Below are positions 1 to 11,822 of a stretch of 22,415 nucleotides of DNA, piece after piece. The position numbers and the translations under genes are program-made. Source of the stretch: Mesotaenium endlicherianum. Its lineage: Eukaryota > Streptophyta > Zygnematophyceae > Zygnematales > Mesotaeniaceae. The notes below the pieces were generated by a model, which saw nothing but the letters and a program-made list of their open reading frames with translations, searched no databases and was not told where the DNA came from. Where the stretch lies: the NCBI GenBank assembly GCA_009602735.1, contig WELA01005791.1, positions 197,564 to 219,978 of the forward strand, given 5' to 3'. Each line of letters opens with the position of its first letter. Position 1 is the stretch's first letter.

Positions 1-76
<76 letters not shown>
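1..76. repeat. (TC)38 microsatellite at the left edge
   Basis: This is a perfect TC run from base 1 to 76, followed by an imperfect GT/GC-rich stretch to about 145. It probably extends beyond the window. The TC-then-GT order is the reverse complement of the (CA)n(GA)n composites further right. Confidence 0.98.
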
Positions 77-78
<2 letters not shown>

Positions 79-446
79 CGTGTGCGCGCCCGCGTACATG
101 TGCTTGCGTGTCTGCGCGTGTGTGTACGTGCGTGTGCGCGTTCTCGGGGAGAGCGCCTGGCCAGGTCCAAGAGCCAAAGAAGCCTGTTAAAGTGGTGAGC
201 TATGCATGGCCCCCGTCTTCTCTCTCTCCCTTCCTCCTTCGCGTTCCCTCCTCTTTCTTATATAACTGGTCTCATGTAGCTGCTCTTATGTAGCCGGGTC
301 TTGCAATCCAGCTCACGCGCCTGAATCGAGGCTTCCCGAATTAAGGGCTGCCTTCCCTTGGGCACAAGCACCTTGCAAGATCTTATGTAGAACTGGGCAT
401 TTGCAAGCAGGCCAGCCCTAGAGTGGGTACCTTCGTGAGCTGTTTT

Positions 447-486
447 GCAAGGGCGTGTGCTGGTTGGCAAGGGCGTGTGCTGTTTG
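447..486. repeat. Two tandem 20-bp units
   Basis: GCAAGGGCGTGTGCTGGTTG is followed at once by a second copy differing at one base. The surroundings (77-1836) show no supportable gene. The short open frames there have no family features. Confidence 0.85.
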
Positions 487-1836
487 GTAAGTTTGAATAT
501 GTAGTGAAAACCGTTTGGTGTTTGAGTGGGAGGCTCTTGGTTGTGAATGGTTCCTGCTATTATCCATGTTTGGGGGGGTTTTCTCCGATTTTGTATCCGG
601 TAGTGTTGCAGGGGTATATGAGATTTGAGGTTGCGGCTGCAAGGTTGCAGTTTGCGTTGCAGTTAGGATTTCTGAGAGCAAATTTTTCAGGATAGCAGTG
701 TGTGTCTGAAATTCTCTTCTAGGCTTTAAGCATCTGAAGGGCTCCCTCTCGATATGTTAGCATGTGAAACATGCTCTCTGCCTTAACTTTGTATGCAACC
801 GTTTAACAGATTGTGGTGCCCCTTCTGAGACAGTGAGAAGCTTGAGACTTGATTTTGCTTGCGTGACTTCGAAAGACTTAAGCTGGCATACCTTTAAATG
901 TACGCCTTTTTCAGTTTCTACGTCTCTCGAGCGGTGTCAGTCTCTATATGCTTACGTTGCATCATGTGAGAACCCAACCTCTCAAGGTGACATTTGTTGT
1001 TAGCAACCTGATGTGCACAGCAATAGCTGACGTTTTTTGTGTCTTCCAATCTGATGTTTCTTTGCACCCTCCGTGGTGGTCTTGATGAACAGCCTAAGGC
1101 GTATGCAGATAACTTCAAGTGGAAGGGCGTACCCGAGGCAGATAAGTAGTTGGGGACTAGAAAGTTTGGTTGTTGTTTCCTTGAACTTAATAAAGCACGT
1201 AGAGCTCATGGTCGTAGAGCTCCAGCTTTCGAACCTTTTAATGTCTCGAAGTCTTTGTAGTATAGTCGGTCGACCAATCTCAAAATACATGACAAGGCTT
1301 GGCGTTTGACTTGCCATTGATTGCTATGTATATCAGTCTAACTTTCTATTGACAAAATAGACGTTTGACAACCATTGATGGTGACAAGACAATAATATAG
1401 CTAGTTGAATTGAGCTAATTTGTTAATGTCAAACTCCTTTGCTTCTAAGAGATATGCCAATCGTATTTTTTAAGGTCACAAGTGACCTGGCATTCATTTT
1501 ATAACCTGAACGTTGACTTGAGGACACATGCATTTTCATGTTCAAAATGCAAGTGAATTTAGATTGCATTGCACTCTTGTTTGCTTTGCACGATCTTTTC
1601 AATTCTCAATTATTTTGTTCTTGTGCCAATAAACCATTCAAAAGTCGACTTACAGAGCCCTATGAGTACAACCAAACTAGCTTGCTTGTCTAAGTACGAA
1701 GCTAGCTAGCACTCATATATGATGGCATGCTTCGCTCCTTGCCTTCAAGGCCTCCGATAGCGCTACAGTGCACTAGGTGTATCATACTTGTACGAGAGGT
1801 CCTACTGTGATTTGCTGCTACAAATACGCGCGAAAC

Positions 1837-2450
1837 GAGCCCTCAAGCTGAGGCCATGTAGCGAGAGCGCTTGCATACCATAGGGGAGAGAAAAAAACTC
1901 CATAGGCCGCCGAACAAATTCAAAACGGGACATATAGAGGGCATGTAAATTCAAAATAAAATAGAATAGAAATGCAAAAGGTCGTTGTCTTGTAAATTCG
2001 AAAGGGCAATGTTTTGTGCCACACCAATTGCACCTAGACAGTGAAGCTACACGCAAGTCTCACTTTGGCCCATTTCGGCCAACGTGTCAACCTCCTTCAC
2101 CAATTTGACAATTTCATCCTACATTTATAACCTTGAGCCCTCAAGCTGAGGGCATGTAACGAGAGCAGTTACATAATATAGGGGAGAGAAAAAAGTTCCG
2201 TCGGCCGCGAAACAAACTCGTTAACGGGATGCTGGTAAAAGTATATCGGGCATGTTGACTCAAAATAAAAATAAATGAAATGCCAAAGAGGTTCATGATT
2301 GTGAATACGGAAGGGCAAGGTTTTGTGCCAAACCAATTGCACCTAGGCAGTGAAGCTACACACAAGCTTCAATTTGAATCATTCTCTGCCAACGTATCAA
2401 CCTCCTTCACCATTTTTACATTTTCATCCTACATAATAATCGTTATATAT
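1837..2450. repeat. Diverged tandem duplication, two ~300-bp copies
   Basis: Copy 1 is 1837-2134 and copy 2 is 2135 to about 2450. Both start GAGCCCTCAAGCTGAGG. Both share TAGGGGAGAGAAAAAA, GGGCATGT, TTTTGTGCCA, CCAATTGCACCTAG, CAGTGAAGCTACAC and TCAACCTCCTTCACCA in the same order. Each carries a short minus-strand open frame beginning with similar residues (CVASLPRCNW and RVASLSRCNW), but copies and frames diverge, so I do not call a gene. Confidence 0.88.
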
Positions 2451-5400
2451 AAGATCCAACTCAAAACTAATTTTGTTAGGGCTATTTATGTCTAACCACA
2501 ACAGTTTGACATCTAATGTACTTCTCATTTTTCATATTTTAAATTAAGATGTAAGTAATTTAGATGTTTGAATCCAAATATATATGTCTTTGATGATAAA
2601 AATTCAGCGACCTAATTTGGAATTTTAATATATATAACTTACCAGAACTCGAGGGCCCCTGGACCCAGACTTCTTCCAATCGTCCATTCTGATTTTTGTT
2701 TTCTTTTCGGAATGACCGTTACCACTGTCATTACTTTCGTGATTATCATTCCACAAGCTCCTCTATTTGCTTTGTAGCTCATTATAGTGCGGTATGTATT
2801 ACTTATCAATGTGTAGGGAGACAACCCAAAAAAGCTAGCTAGCAAGGCTTACGCACCCGTCACTTAGCTTAGCAAGAGACATTTAGCGGGGTAGAACCTC
2901 GGAGGACGGCCAATGGGGAAAATAGCTACACATACATATATATATACACATATATATCTGTGAAAAAAATTCAATGTCTAATTTAATATTTATTTTGTTA
3001 TATAATCTTACAATATCATGTAACTAAAGTTTGAATGTTAAGAAAATTCGAAACCAATTGACATTTATACATAAAAGACACAATATAGACCATTATTTTT
3101 TATTTATATATTTGGAAAAAGAATCAAGTTCAATATGTAAAGACATATATTTTCATAATGCAAAAGCAGCCATAAAATGTTTAAATGATGTCTACATGTA
3201 TATAATCTTAACAGTAAATTTATAGAGAGTTTGTTGAAGAACTTAGTGCTTGATTTCATGTCTACTTTTTGATCTAATTTTATAGTGTCATGTAAATGAA
3301 ATTTCAAGATTTACCATATTCAAAATCAATCTACGCAACATTATACTTTATACGTCAAAGAGACAATGTGAATTATGACTTTTGAAAAAATGTTTTTTTG
3401 TGTAGTTTGAATATGTTTAAGTTTGCCTTGTAAAGAATTTGATGTAACAATCAAAACAAAAAGACATATGATTTTATTTAACTTCAGGTACACCTCTAAT
3501 ACGTTATGTGCATGAAACAATTTCATTGAAGTTTAGAATACTACTTTAACATCAAATTTTTGATACTATGATACATCGTTGACTTATGTTTGATAATTTA
3601 AATTTGAGATAAAAATTATTACATACTTTAGTCTTTATGTTTTGTATATAATCATTCTTATTCTGATGCACTTCAATACCATTAGCTTCACAACACCATA
3701 TGATAAATTTTTAAAAATAGTTATATATTTTTTGAAATTGGTACACTTAGAGCAAAGGACGAATTGCTTCCATTGACCATCTTTCCAAAAATATAGAATA
3801 ATTTTCAACCATCATGTATGTCAAAACGTGCAAAATTTTACGTTCGAGGACATAATATGGTCTACACATTACTTAATAGTCAAAGTGCGGCAACCAATGC
3901 AACAATGAACAATGGTTATTTATACTTTTGTTCTTATTTAGTTGACTTTTTGATTTGTGCAAGTAACATTACTAAATAATGTGCAAGTTCAAAATTTCAA
4001 AATCCAAAAATAAAATAAAACTTGTGAAGTCGTCCGGTATGACATGCTCGTCATCCATTGCCCGATCCTTTTTGTTTGTGCCTGAATTCCTAACTTGTTC
4101 TCTGATTTTTTAGACATGTAAAAGTTAATTACTTTCCATTTATACAATGAGCGAATTAATTTAAAAAATAAAAATGGGCACTTTTCTAAGTACTTGTATT
4201 GACAAATTATACAACTTGACTTGTATACGTAGACTTGAATCTTAAAATTTATACATTATATTGAACCATTAAAAAAATCAATAACAAACTTGTGATCCAT
4301 TTGAAGGTAATGGTGTTATTCATTTAATGTATATTTATACACATATGCGTGTATTATGTTTGGATGATTTACAAAAAAATATATGTTTTGAAAATTTATC
4401 TATTTACATCAATTATGTGTACGATAAAAGATGCATATACATATGTACAAGTTTCAATTCTACTATACACGACAATATATTAAACAAACATGCATACTGG
4501 AAAAAAAACGCATTTTCACGATAATCACCACCATTCAAAGACATCTACCAAGTGATGATAGTAATAAAATTTTGAAACTGCTACGAGTTCCAAATTTGCA
4601 AATGACTATCTCACATTTATCATTGTACAACTTTCAATAGTTGCAACAGCGCGAGTGACACTGGGTCCAATATTGTCGTAAAGGTTGCAAAAGTTGAACT
4701 TGCGTACTTTAAATGGACCAAGTTTCAGCAAAACATTGGGCTTAATAGCTGACATTAGAAAAATACTATGCATGGCACCTCTAGCCATGTGCCATGCATA
4801 ACGTAATATGGACCTTCATTCTAAGTCAATTGGATGCAATTTGAATTAGTTTAACAGTATGGAAGCATTTTGATGAAGGTCAATAAAGTCAACTAGCTTC
4901 TGTCCAAATTGATGAAAGCAAACTACTGTCTAATAAGTCAAGGCCACGCACGCGACGAATTTTTGGCAAGCATACAGTCTTGTTTTCATCCTTGATTTGG
5001 TGCTACCAAAAAGACGTTTGATTGTCTACTAGTTGCAAATTTTGCATCCGTGTACCCATTTTGCTATTTAAGCACCAGCATGTCTACAGCACTTAACAAC
5101 ACTATGTAAATATGGTGGCTATTTGCATGTCTTTGTATGACGACTATGGTGAGTATCTCTTTCACAAGAGGGCCGATTACGTCAATTTTGTTCATGCGTC
5201 GGGCCATTTCTTCTTTAATTTCACAAAAGATCATTGTCCCAAGATGGTTTGCTATATTTATATTTATTTGTAGCTATCATCAATATTTTCATGAATAGCC
5301 GGACGTAAACTTATATGACAATAATGGAGATCAAATCACATATTGTGACAGTCAGTTGGTGAAATTAGAGGAGCAAAACCTTGATGAGATGGAAATATGA

Positions 5401-7062
5401 AATAGAAACGTTCTGTAAGCAAGTATTCTCTGGCACTACTGTAGCAAGAGTTCTAATTAACATTTAAATTTATATCTGCATAATGACGAGAAGTCATTGG
5501 GACAACAAGGATTGCATAATCTAGACTTCTATTGCTATTAAGGCAAAGGTCAAGTCCTGTTCTTGCTTGCTCTCGGTCTATATTTCAAGGATTAATATTA
5601 TACTTCTAGATTTTCATGTACGTGGTAATGATTCTTTACTGGGGAGAGTCAATAGTAGCAATTTTACACGTGCCAATTGGGACCTCATTGTGACAGATCG
5701 TTAGTCGTGACACTCATCACTCAAGCCCAGCCTGATGGATTATATATAAGTAGATTTATGTTTATTGAGGTATATCTCCAAATTCGACCAAAGTCGGGTG
5801 GAGAATGTGGCCCTCTCAGGGTTGTCTTCCGTGCCTTAACCAATCATACTGTTTTCAAAAGTCCATAAAGGTTTGCCAAGGCAAACCCTTGTCCTGCACC
5901 ACTACACGGTAAACGCCATCAAAGTTTCAAAATATACTTTCAACAACGCGGAGTTTGGCCTCTTTGCTGGTAAAACCTAACAAGGCCATGCTCCAATGAT
6001 GACCCATCTAGTGAATGTGGCTTTTCTTGCCCACGTGTTTATTTGTTACGGAGTCAGTGTCACGGGGTCAATGGCAGTATCTTGCTGCGGCTAGAATTGC
6101 CATTGCAAAAAGTCAAGACGGACAAAATAAAGTCAACAAGGAATGACATGTGAGAACGATTTCATTTCGATAAGCTAATTGTCCTTCTATTTGGACGACG
6201 GTAATTTATGATTTTTAATGTTTAGTATTAGTTAAGTATGAATTTCATTTTGTATGTGGACAAATTGCTATTTTCAATTGAAGACTAATATATTTTCCAT
6301 GTAATTTTTATTGTATTTTGTGTTACATTTGAATATAAGTACTTACATTTTTTTTCACTATTTATCAAATACATACTATTTTCTTTTCATAATTACATAA
6401 AATTTAAAATTTCCTGAACGGTGCCACTTAATCATCACGAAATATATTTGAATATATGTGAACAAAATAAGTATGGTGAAAATACAAGATATACAATTAC
6501 ATATGATCGGTACAAAGACATGCATGTAAGACAATATGTCGATTCTTTGCTAAACCACATTTTACAAACAATTTAAAGTACACCTGACAATAATCTACTC
6601 TACTGAGAATGTGAAACACAACAAATTACTTTGAATAATGGAGAAACTAATGGTCAAGACTCATTGAAACCTGGTGAAATGTACATAAAAAATAATAATG
6701 GGATTATGATAATGGTGAACAAGTTGTCATCAAATTTGGAACATTGGTATTGTAACTAGCGAAGAATAGGTGAGGTTTTGGACAACTTGGACTTCAACAT
6801 CCACATCTATCCAAAATGAAGTGTCTCCTTCAATTGAGGCTCAAGGGTGCATTGCCTATCACGTCCAATAATCACCAAGAATCTTAAGCGTGCTAGCCCT
6901 GGTGGGTCTAGCAACAGACACGTACATGAGATCCTAGTTTAAAAATACGGATATGGCCTGTACGGATACGTAAATACGGGTGTGACAAAATTCTACTTAT
7001 AATACGCCGAAGTACACCAAGCGTGTGAACTTAGTAGTAGAAAGTTGTTTGCGGCTGTAAAT
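2451..7062. other. AT-rich gene-poor stretch
   Basis: About 4.6 kb of low-GC sequence with many A/T runs. All open frames are below 75 codons and none carries recognisable domains. I see no RNA gene. Apart from the hairpin at 4767-4800 I see no ordered structure. It is best read as decayed intergenic or transposon-derived DNA. Confidence 0.6.
4767..4800. repeat. Perfect inverted repeat, 12-bp arms, 10-nt loop
   Basis: TATGCATGGCAC at 4767-4778 is exactly complementary to GTGCCATGCATA at 4789-4800, with a 10-nt spacer. It stands alone in AT-rich DNA. It may be a hairpin or a transposable-element end; there is no T-run to suggest a bacterial-type terminator. Confidence 0.9.
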
Positions 7063-7597
7063 TTTGGAAAGTTTGATGATGAAAAAGCCACTAAGTATCT
7101 AGTATGGTCAAGAAGAGCGTGCGCATAGTTAGGCAGGCATGGCCTAAAGAAAATAGTTATTGGGAATGAGCCAAAGCGGGCTTAACTTCCACTTCCTGCT
7201 GCATATGCAGATGCAACAAAGAGAGAAGCAAATCTTGCAAGGGCAGCATCAAGAATAGCGTGGCAGAGGAGAGAAGCCCATGCATTTGACTAGCTCATTA
7301 AGAGCCTTGGTCAGGAGCCATATATGGGAATCATTTGTCTGGGGACTAGTACAGCGATATGGAAATTGTTGAGAAATATGCGCTAACAGTATAGCACCGC
7401 AAGTAGAGCAATTTTCAAGACGGTGTTTGACATGCTCAAGATGGAAGACGGAGAGAGCGTACAATTCCCTTTCTTCCATGGGGAAGTTGTGTGAGGAGCT
7501 GGAGCTTCTAAATGCAATGATAAGTTGAGATGATCAAGTTATCTAAGCCTTGAATGGTTTGCATTCGGAGTTTAAGACCTTTAGTGACTATCCAAGG
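7063..7597 (+). pseudogene. Degenerate Ty1/copia-type gag (UBN2-like) remnant
   Basis: Translation on the + strand gives a recognisable copia gag interrupted by four in-frame stops, a 1-nt frameshift near 7465 and two further stops. Readable pieces in order are FGKFDDEKATKYLVWSRRAC, ATKREANLARAASRIAWQRR, TSTAIWKLLRN and QYSTASRAIFKTVFDMLKME, all before the shift. After it come SMGKLCEELELLNAMIS and ALNGLHSEFKTF. This order (IW-x-L-L, LKM-x-x-x-x-SV, LCEEL, ALNGL-x-x-EFKTF) is typical of gag from copia elements. No long terminal repeat or tRNA-primed site was found by eye, and no reverse transcriptase follows. Confidence 0.72.
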
Positions 7598-7712
7598 AAT
7601 TTTTCTTTAGTCCAGTTTTCACTATACTGAATGTGATCTAAGGACATATGTGCGGTGAACATCAAGGCTAAGACTTGATAGCCGAAGGCATACAACATAT
7701 GGTGCAAGACAT

Positions 7713-7895
7713 GTGCTTCAACAAAGGGTAAATGACAATTTCAAGTGCTACTCTAGAATCATACCAGTAATAAATGGTCCTCATCTGGTCTCAAATAACT
7801 CGAACTCTACCAGATTGACAACACCACTTTTGCCCTCAAGCACATCATGTTTCGGGTTCAAGTGCAAGAAATGCCTCAAAAGTCAGTTTGGATAG
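7713..7895 (+). pseudogene. Possible downstream gag remnant with eroded zinc knuckle
   Basis: A short open stretch downstream of the gag remnant includes SCFGFKCKKCLKSQFG. The cysteine cluster sits where copia gag carries a CCHC knuckle, but the spacing (C-x4-C-x2-C) is wrong and the His is absent. The call rests mainly on position and is weak. Confidence 0.25.
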
Positions 7896-7897
7896 GG

Positions 7898-8316
7898 CAT
7901 GGTTTTTAATCCAAGTTTGTCATGATATATAATCTGTAACTTTACATTGCTCGTTGGAAAAATGTTGCAACGCACAAACAATCCCCTTCACAATCCGTGT
8001 CCAATGTTCATAAGCATAGTAAGTCCTTAAGCCAATTCCTCCATAGACATAAACCCTAAAGGCTTGAAACACCGTCTCGCACGTACCCTCCATCCAAGGT
8101 AGTCCAAAAGCCACCCTCTTATTGAATTGCTATGACATGGCAACTACTCTGATTGCTAATATGAATTGCTGTCAAAATAGGGACTTCACCAATTGACTTG
8201 CAAGCTTTGCAAATTGTGCCAAGTAGCACCAATCACGAGCACTTGCTTTCTCGTCCATTTCCGACCTAAAAATTCTAGACCAACCCTACATGATAAGCAA
8301 TACACACAAAGTGCAA
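7898..8316. other. 3' flank of FBT / gap between gag remnant and FBT stop
   Basis: AT-rich sequence that includes the presumed 3' UTR of FBT on the minus strand. No AATAAA is seen on that strand. No other gene is supported. Confidence 0.5.
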
Positions 8317-8637
8317 CTACGTTCGTGACTGCGCCTGCGCTTGCGCTTCAAGCTTCTCCTGAGCGGCGGATACTGCGGCATCAATTTCATCGTTGTCTGG
8401 AAGAAGCTTCAAGAAGGGGAGCGTCAGCAGTGACGATGCGTTGCATATCACGAGCAAGATGGCCAAGTTATCAAAATTCTCACTTGTGATCCCAAATTTG
8501 TTCGTCAAGAAGCTCCCAATGAGCCCACCCGTGACGCCGCCTCCGTTGCTTACTGACATGAGCGTGGCAAAAAGCGTGGCCTCGACACCTGGAGGGCAAA
8601 GCTTCGCCGCCAACACCAGTACTGGCATGAACGACAC
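8317..8637 (-). CDS. FBT: FBT exon 8 (residues 699-804 and stop)
   Basis: The acceptor is [45 protein letters not shown] and a last helix ([20 protein letters not shown]) form the conserved C-terminus. It ends in a short Glu/Ala/Gln tail ([12 protein letters not shown]) and TAG. The exon sits exactly where the window changes from GC-rich to AT-rich DNA. Confidence 0.94.
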   Translation of the reverse strand: MSFMPVLVLAAKLCPPGVEATLFATLMSVSNGGGVTGGLIGSFLTNKFGITSENFDNLAILLVICNASSLLTLPFLKLLPDNDEIDAAVSAAQEKLEAQAQAQSRT

Positions 8638-11078
8638 CTGGTAGCCAAAGATAGTGGCCAAAAAAAAGAAGCACCCAAAGAACATGGTGTAATTAGACTT
8701 CATCTATTCCCTCCTATTGTGTCAACCCTATGACAAACTTCACCAATAAGCCCTTAGGCTTGTCGCACAAAAATTGCCTCCTCTCTCTTTCACACACACA
8801 TACACACACACACACACGTGCACATGCGCGCGCACACAAGCAGTCAAACGGCAAACCCCATTTAAGCACTTTGGTGGGAGAATGTAACATGATAGGATAG
8901 ACGAGTGTTCAAGCACTTCAGAAGCAAATTCACCATTTTGATCCCTTCACTCCCCCAGTTCCATCAACTATTTCTCCGATGACATCCTACACTCGTCAAC
9001 AAACTAATCATGTCTCAAGTGGGTCCACAAGTGAGTAATGGCTGCGTGCAACCAAAAGAAGACGACAAAACGCCACCCATGGCCAGCCTTTGCCACCTTC
9101 TATATCCACATATCCATACAAAAAAAAACCAAAAGAGAACCCTACCGCAAGTCCTGGAGGCTCAACGTACCCTGGGCTTTTTTTTCGACAATGTGCTCCT
9201 TCCTTTTCCATTCCGATTGAAAAGAATGAGCTGCCCAGCATTCATCATGAACTCCGAGAAGAGGATAGGGATGCAAAATCTCCCCACCTGACCGAGGACG
9301 GTGAGGATGAGCGAGTCCCCTATAGAGAATGCCTGGTCGCTGATGCCCAACGTGCGGTTGACACCTGTCACCAGGAGGAGCTGCATCCAGCATCCAGAAT
9401 ATGCCCACAATATGCCCACAAGGGGGGGGGGACCAAAAAAAACATGTCAGATACCGGACATACCCATTCTACGACAGTCGCACAAGAATCTCCTACTGCA
9501 CCGCCTCCACACACCACCTGCACAGCACAGCTGCGTCCAACGCAAGACAGGTAGAACCCTAGGGCTCAAACGAGCATCCGTTGCATGCTTCTACAGCCGT
9601 CATGTCATGCTCTTACAGCGTGACAGCAGTCATCATAGCTGTCAAGGTCAGGCGATGCACGATGCCTTTATAGTCCCGACTCAGGCCTCTTGCCTCCCTG
9701 ACTGTCGCAGCAAGCCCCGCCCTGTCCCCGTGCACAATTACCGAGACCCAAACCTTGGGAAGGTCTCATTGAGAGAGCCCAACTAAAGAAAAAACAAGGC
9801 AAACGCTGCAGCAAGAATGGCCAGTCCCTCCAGCCGCCAGCACCTTGTGTTCAAGTCAGCCCCCGCTCGCCTGCTCGGCTGCAACAGTATGCACAAGAAA
9901 GCATGCGTGCCAGTGCCCATGCGTGTACTCAACCATTATACTTGTGGACAGGAATATCTTCTAACGCATTTCTCTCCATTCTGGTGATAGAATGCCCTAG
10001 AGCCCAAGCGCCCCGAGAAGGTGATTGTAGAGACCAAGAAACTTGAAACACCAGGAGCCTGACATCGTTATGCTTGCCCGGATGTACGGCCCTGCCCGAT
10101 TCCAAGGACACCCCGATGACTGTGAGTCTGGGGCCATGCCCCCACCAACAAGGACTGAGCCTTGCTAAATGCGGGAGAGAAGGACCGGGAGGGGACTAGG
10201 GTTCCTGAATGAAGTACTCGAAAGATTATTTACTGTGAACCACTGAATTCTTACCGAATACTTACTTTCACTCGAAAGAAAGCTGTCAAGGCTTACTCCG
10301 TCAGGTGCTCAAGCACATCAGCAAGGAAGGAATCACGCCCTTCCACTCCCCCTCCTCTGTTTTCTGACCCTCTCCACCTCCCCCTCCCTCTTCTGCTACG
10401 TCCTCCCCCTTGCCCCTCTCCCGCTTCCTCCTTCTCCCCTGCTCCCCCCCCCTCCACTCCCTCCAGCACCCTTCCCTGCCTCCTACCCGCCTACTCGCCC
10501 CCCTGCCTGCCCAACAGGCGGGCTGTCCACAGACGCACAGCTTCAAAAACCACCTCATGCTTCCATGCACTCCATGCGACCCCCGGCCCCAAGGTGACGG
10601 GGCTTCCAACTTCCAACTTTCTGCGTTCCACGTTCCCACCGAGGAAGGGCATCATGGCCGGCAACGATATCGACACGGCCGGCACAGAGGACCGCACACA
10701 CGCGCGGAGCTTAGGGCCGCGTGCTCTCAAGAGTCAAAACCACCCGAACGCGTGGAAACTGCATGAAGTCTGAGAGAGGTATGGCGCTTCCCTGCGTGGA
10801 GCCCAGGGCCGTGCTTCAAAGCCACTTTGTGCAGACGTCACACAAGCAACTGAAATGCGAAAGCGGAACGGCAGGCACAGGGGAGCGCGTGCGCGGGCGC
10901 GTGCAACACTCCCCTCTGCGTGGGACCCCGGGCCGTGCTTCGAATTCTTCTTAAGGCATAGCAACTCAAGTCTGAGAGCGGTGCGGCAGGCATAGCGGAA
11001 AGCGCGAGCACAGCGAAGAGCGCTCATTTGCGTGGAGCCCAGGGCCCCAAGGCATAGCGCCTGTAAGTGGAACGGCAG

Positions 11079-11160
<82 letters not shown>

Positions 11161-11675
11161 GGCACGTGCGCGTGCGCTTACCTGCGTGGAACCCAGGGCC
11201 GTGCCCAGGAGGGTGCTCCAGAAGAAGACGCGGCGCAGCGGGACCTCCTTGAGGTACGCGTTGTACACGGCCACGCCCGCCAGCGACGCCACCGACGTGA
11301 TGAGGCGCACGCGCCCCAGGAACTCCGGCCCGAAGCCCAGCTTGTTGGTCCTATGCGAGCAGAGAGAAAGGGGGAGAGAGGGGGAAGCGAGAGAGAGAGT
11401 ACAATATTCAACACAAGGCCTACGATGAAAAATTCTCAAAGGCCAGACCAACAGGTCCAACGCTCTACTTGAAGATTGTAGCAAAGAACCCTCATGTGGG
11501 GGATCTCTATCAAAGCAGACTTTTGTCTGACCACGCTGAAGGAGAGAAGCGTGTGTACTGTACACGTCTTTGAAGCGCGGAACCTTTGATTGAGGTGTGT
11601 GCCTGCGCGTGTCTCTAAGTGTGTGGGAGGAGACAAGCACACACACACACACACACACATACAGACAGACAAAAC

Positions 11676-11754
<79 letters not shown>

Positions 11755-11771
11755 NNNNNNNNNNNNNNNNN

Positions 11772-11822
<51 letters not shown>

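Noticed and set aside
1000..1317. 105-codon minus-strand frame and other frames of 60-105 codons in 1-7000
   Set aside because: No conserved motif, no clear splice-linked partners, and lengths are expected by chance.
7920..8114. Minus-strand frame with YGGIGLRTYYAYEHWTRIVK, faintly like the tail of LINE reverse transcriptases (GGLGLR)
   Set aside because: Only a GG-I-GLR core matches. The spacing to flanking residues is wrong and no other reverse transcriptase motif is nearby. A TBLASTN search would decide.
9090..9786. Overlapping + strand frames of 154 and 161 codons
   Set aside because: They are antisense to FBT exon 7 and its introns. They are Pro/His/Thr-rich without motifs.
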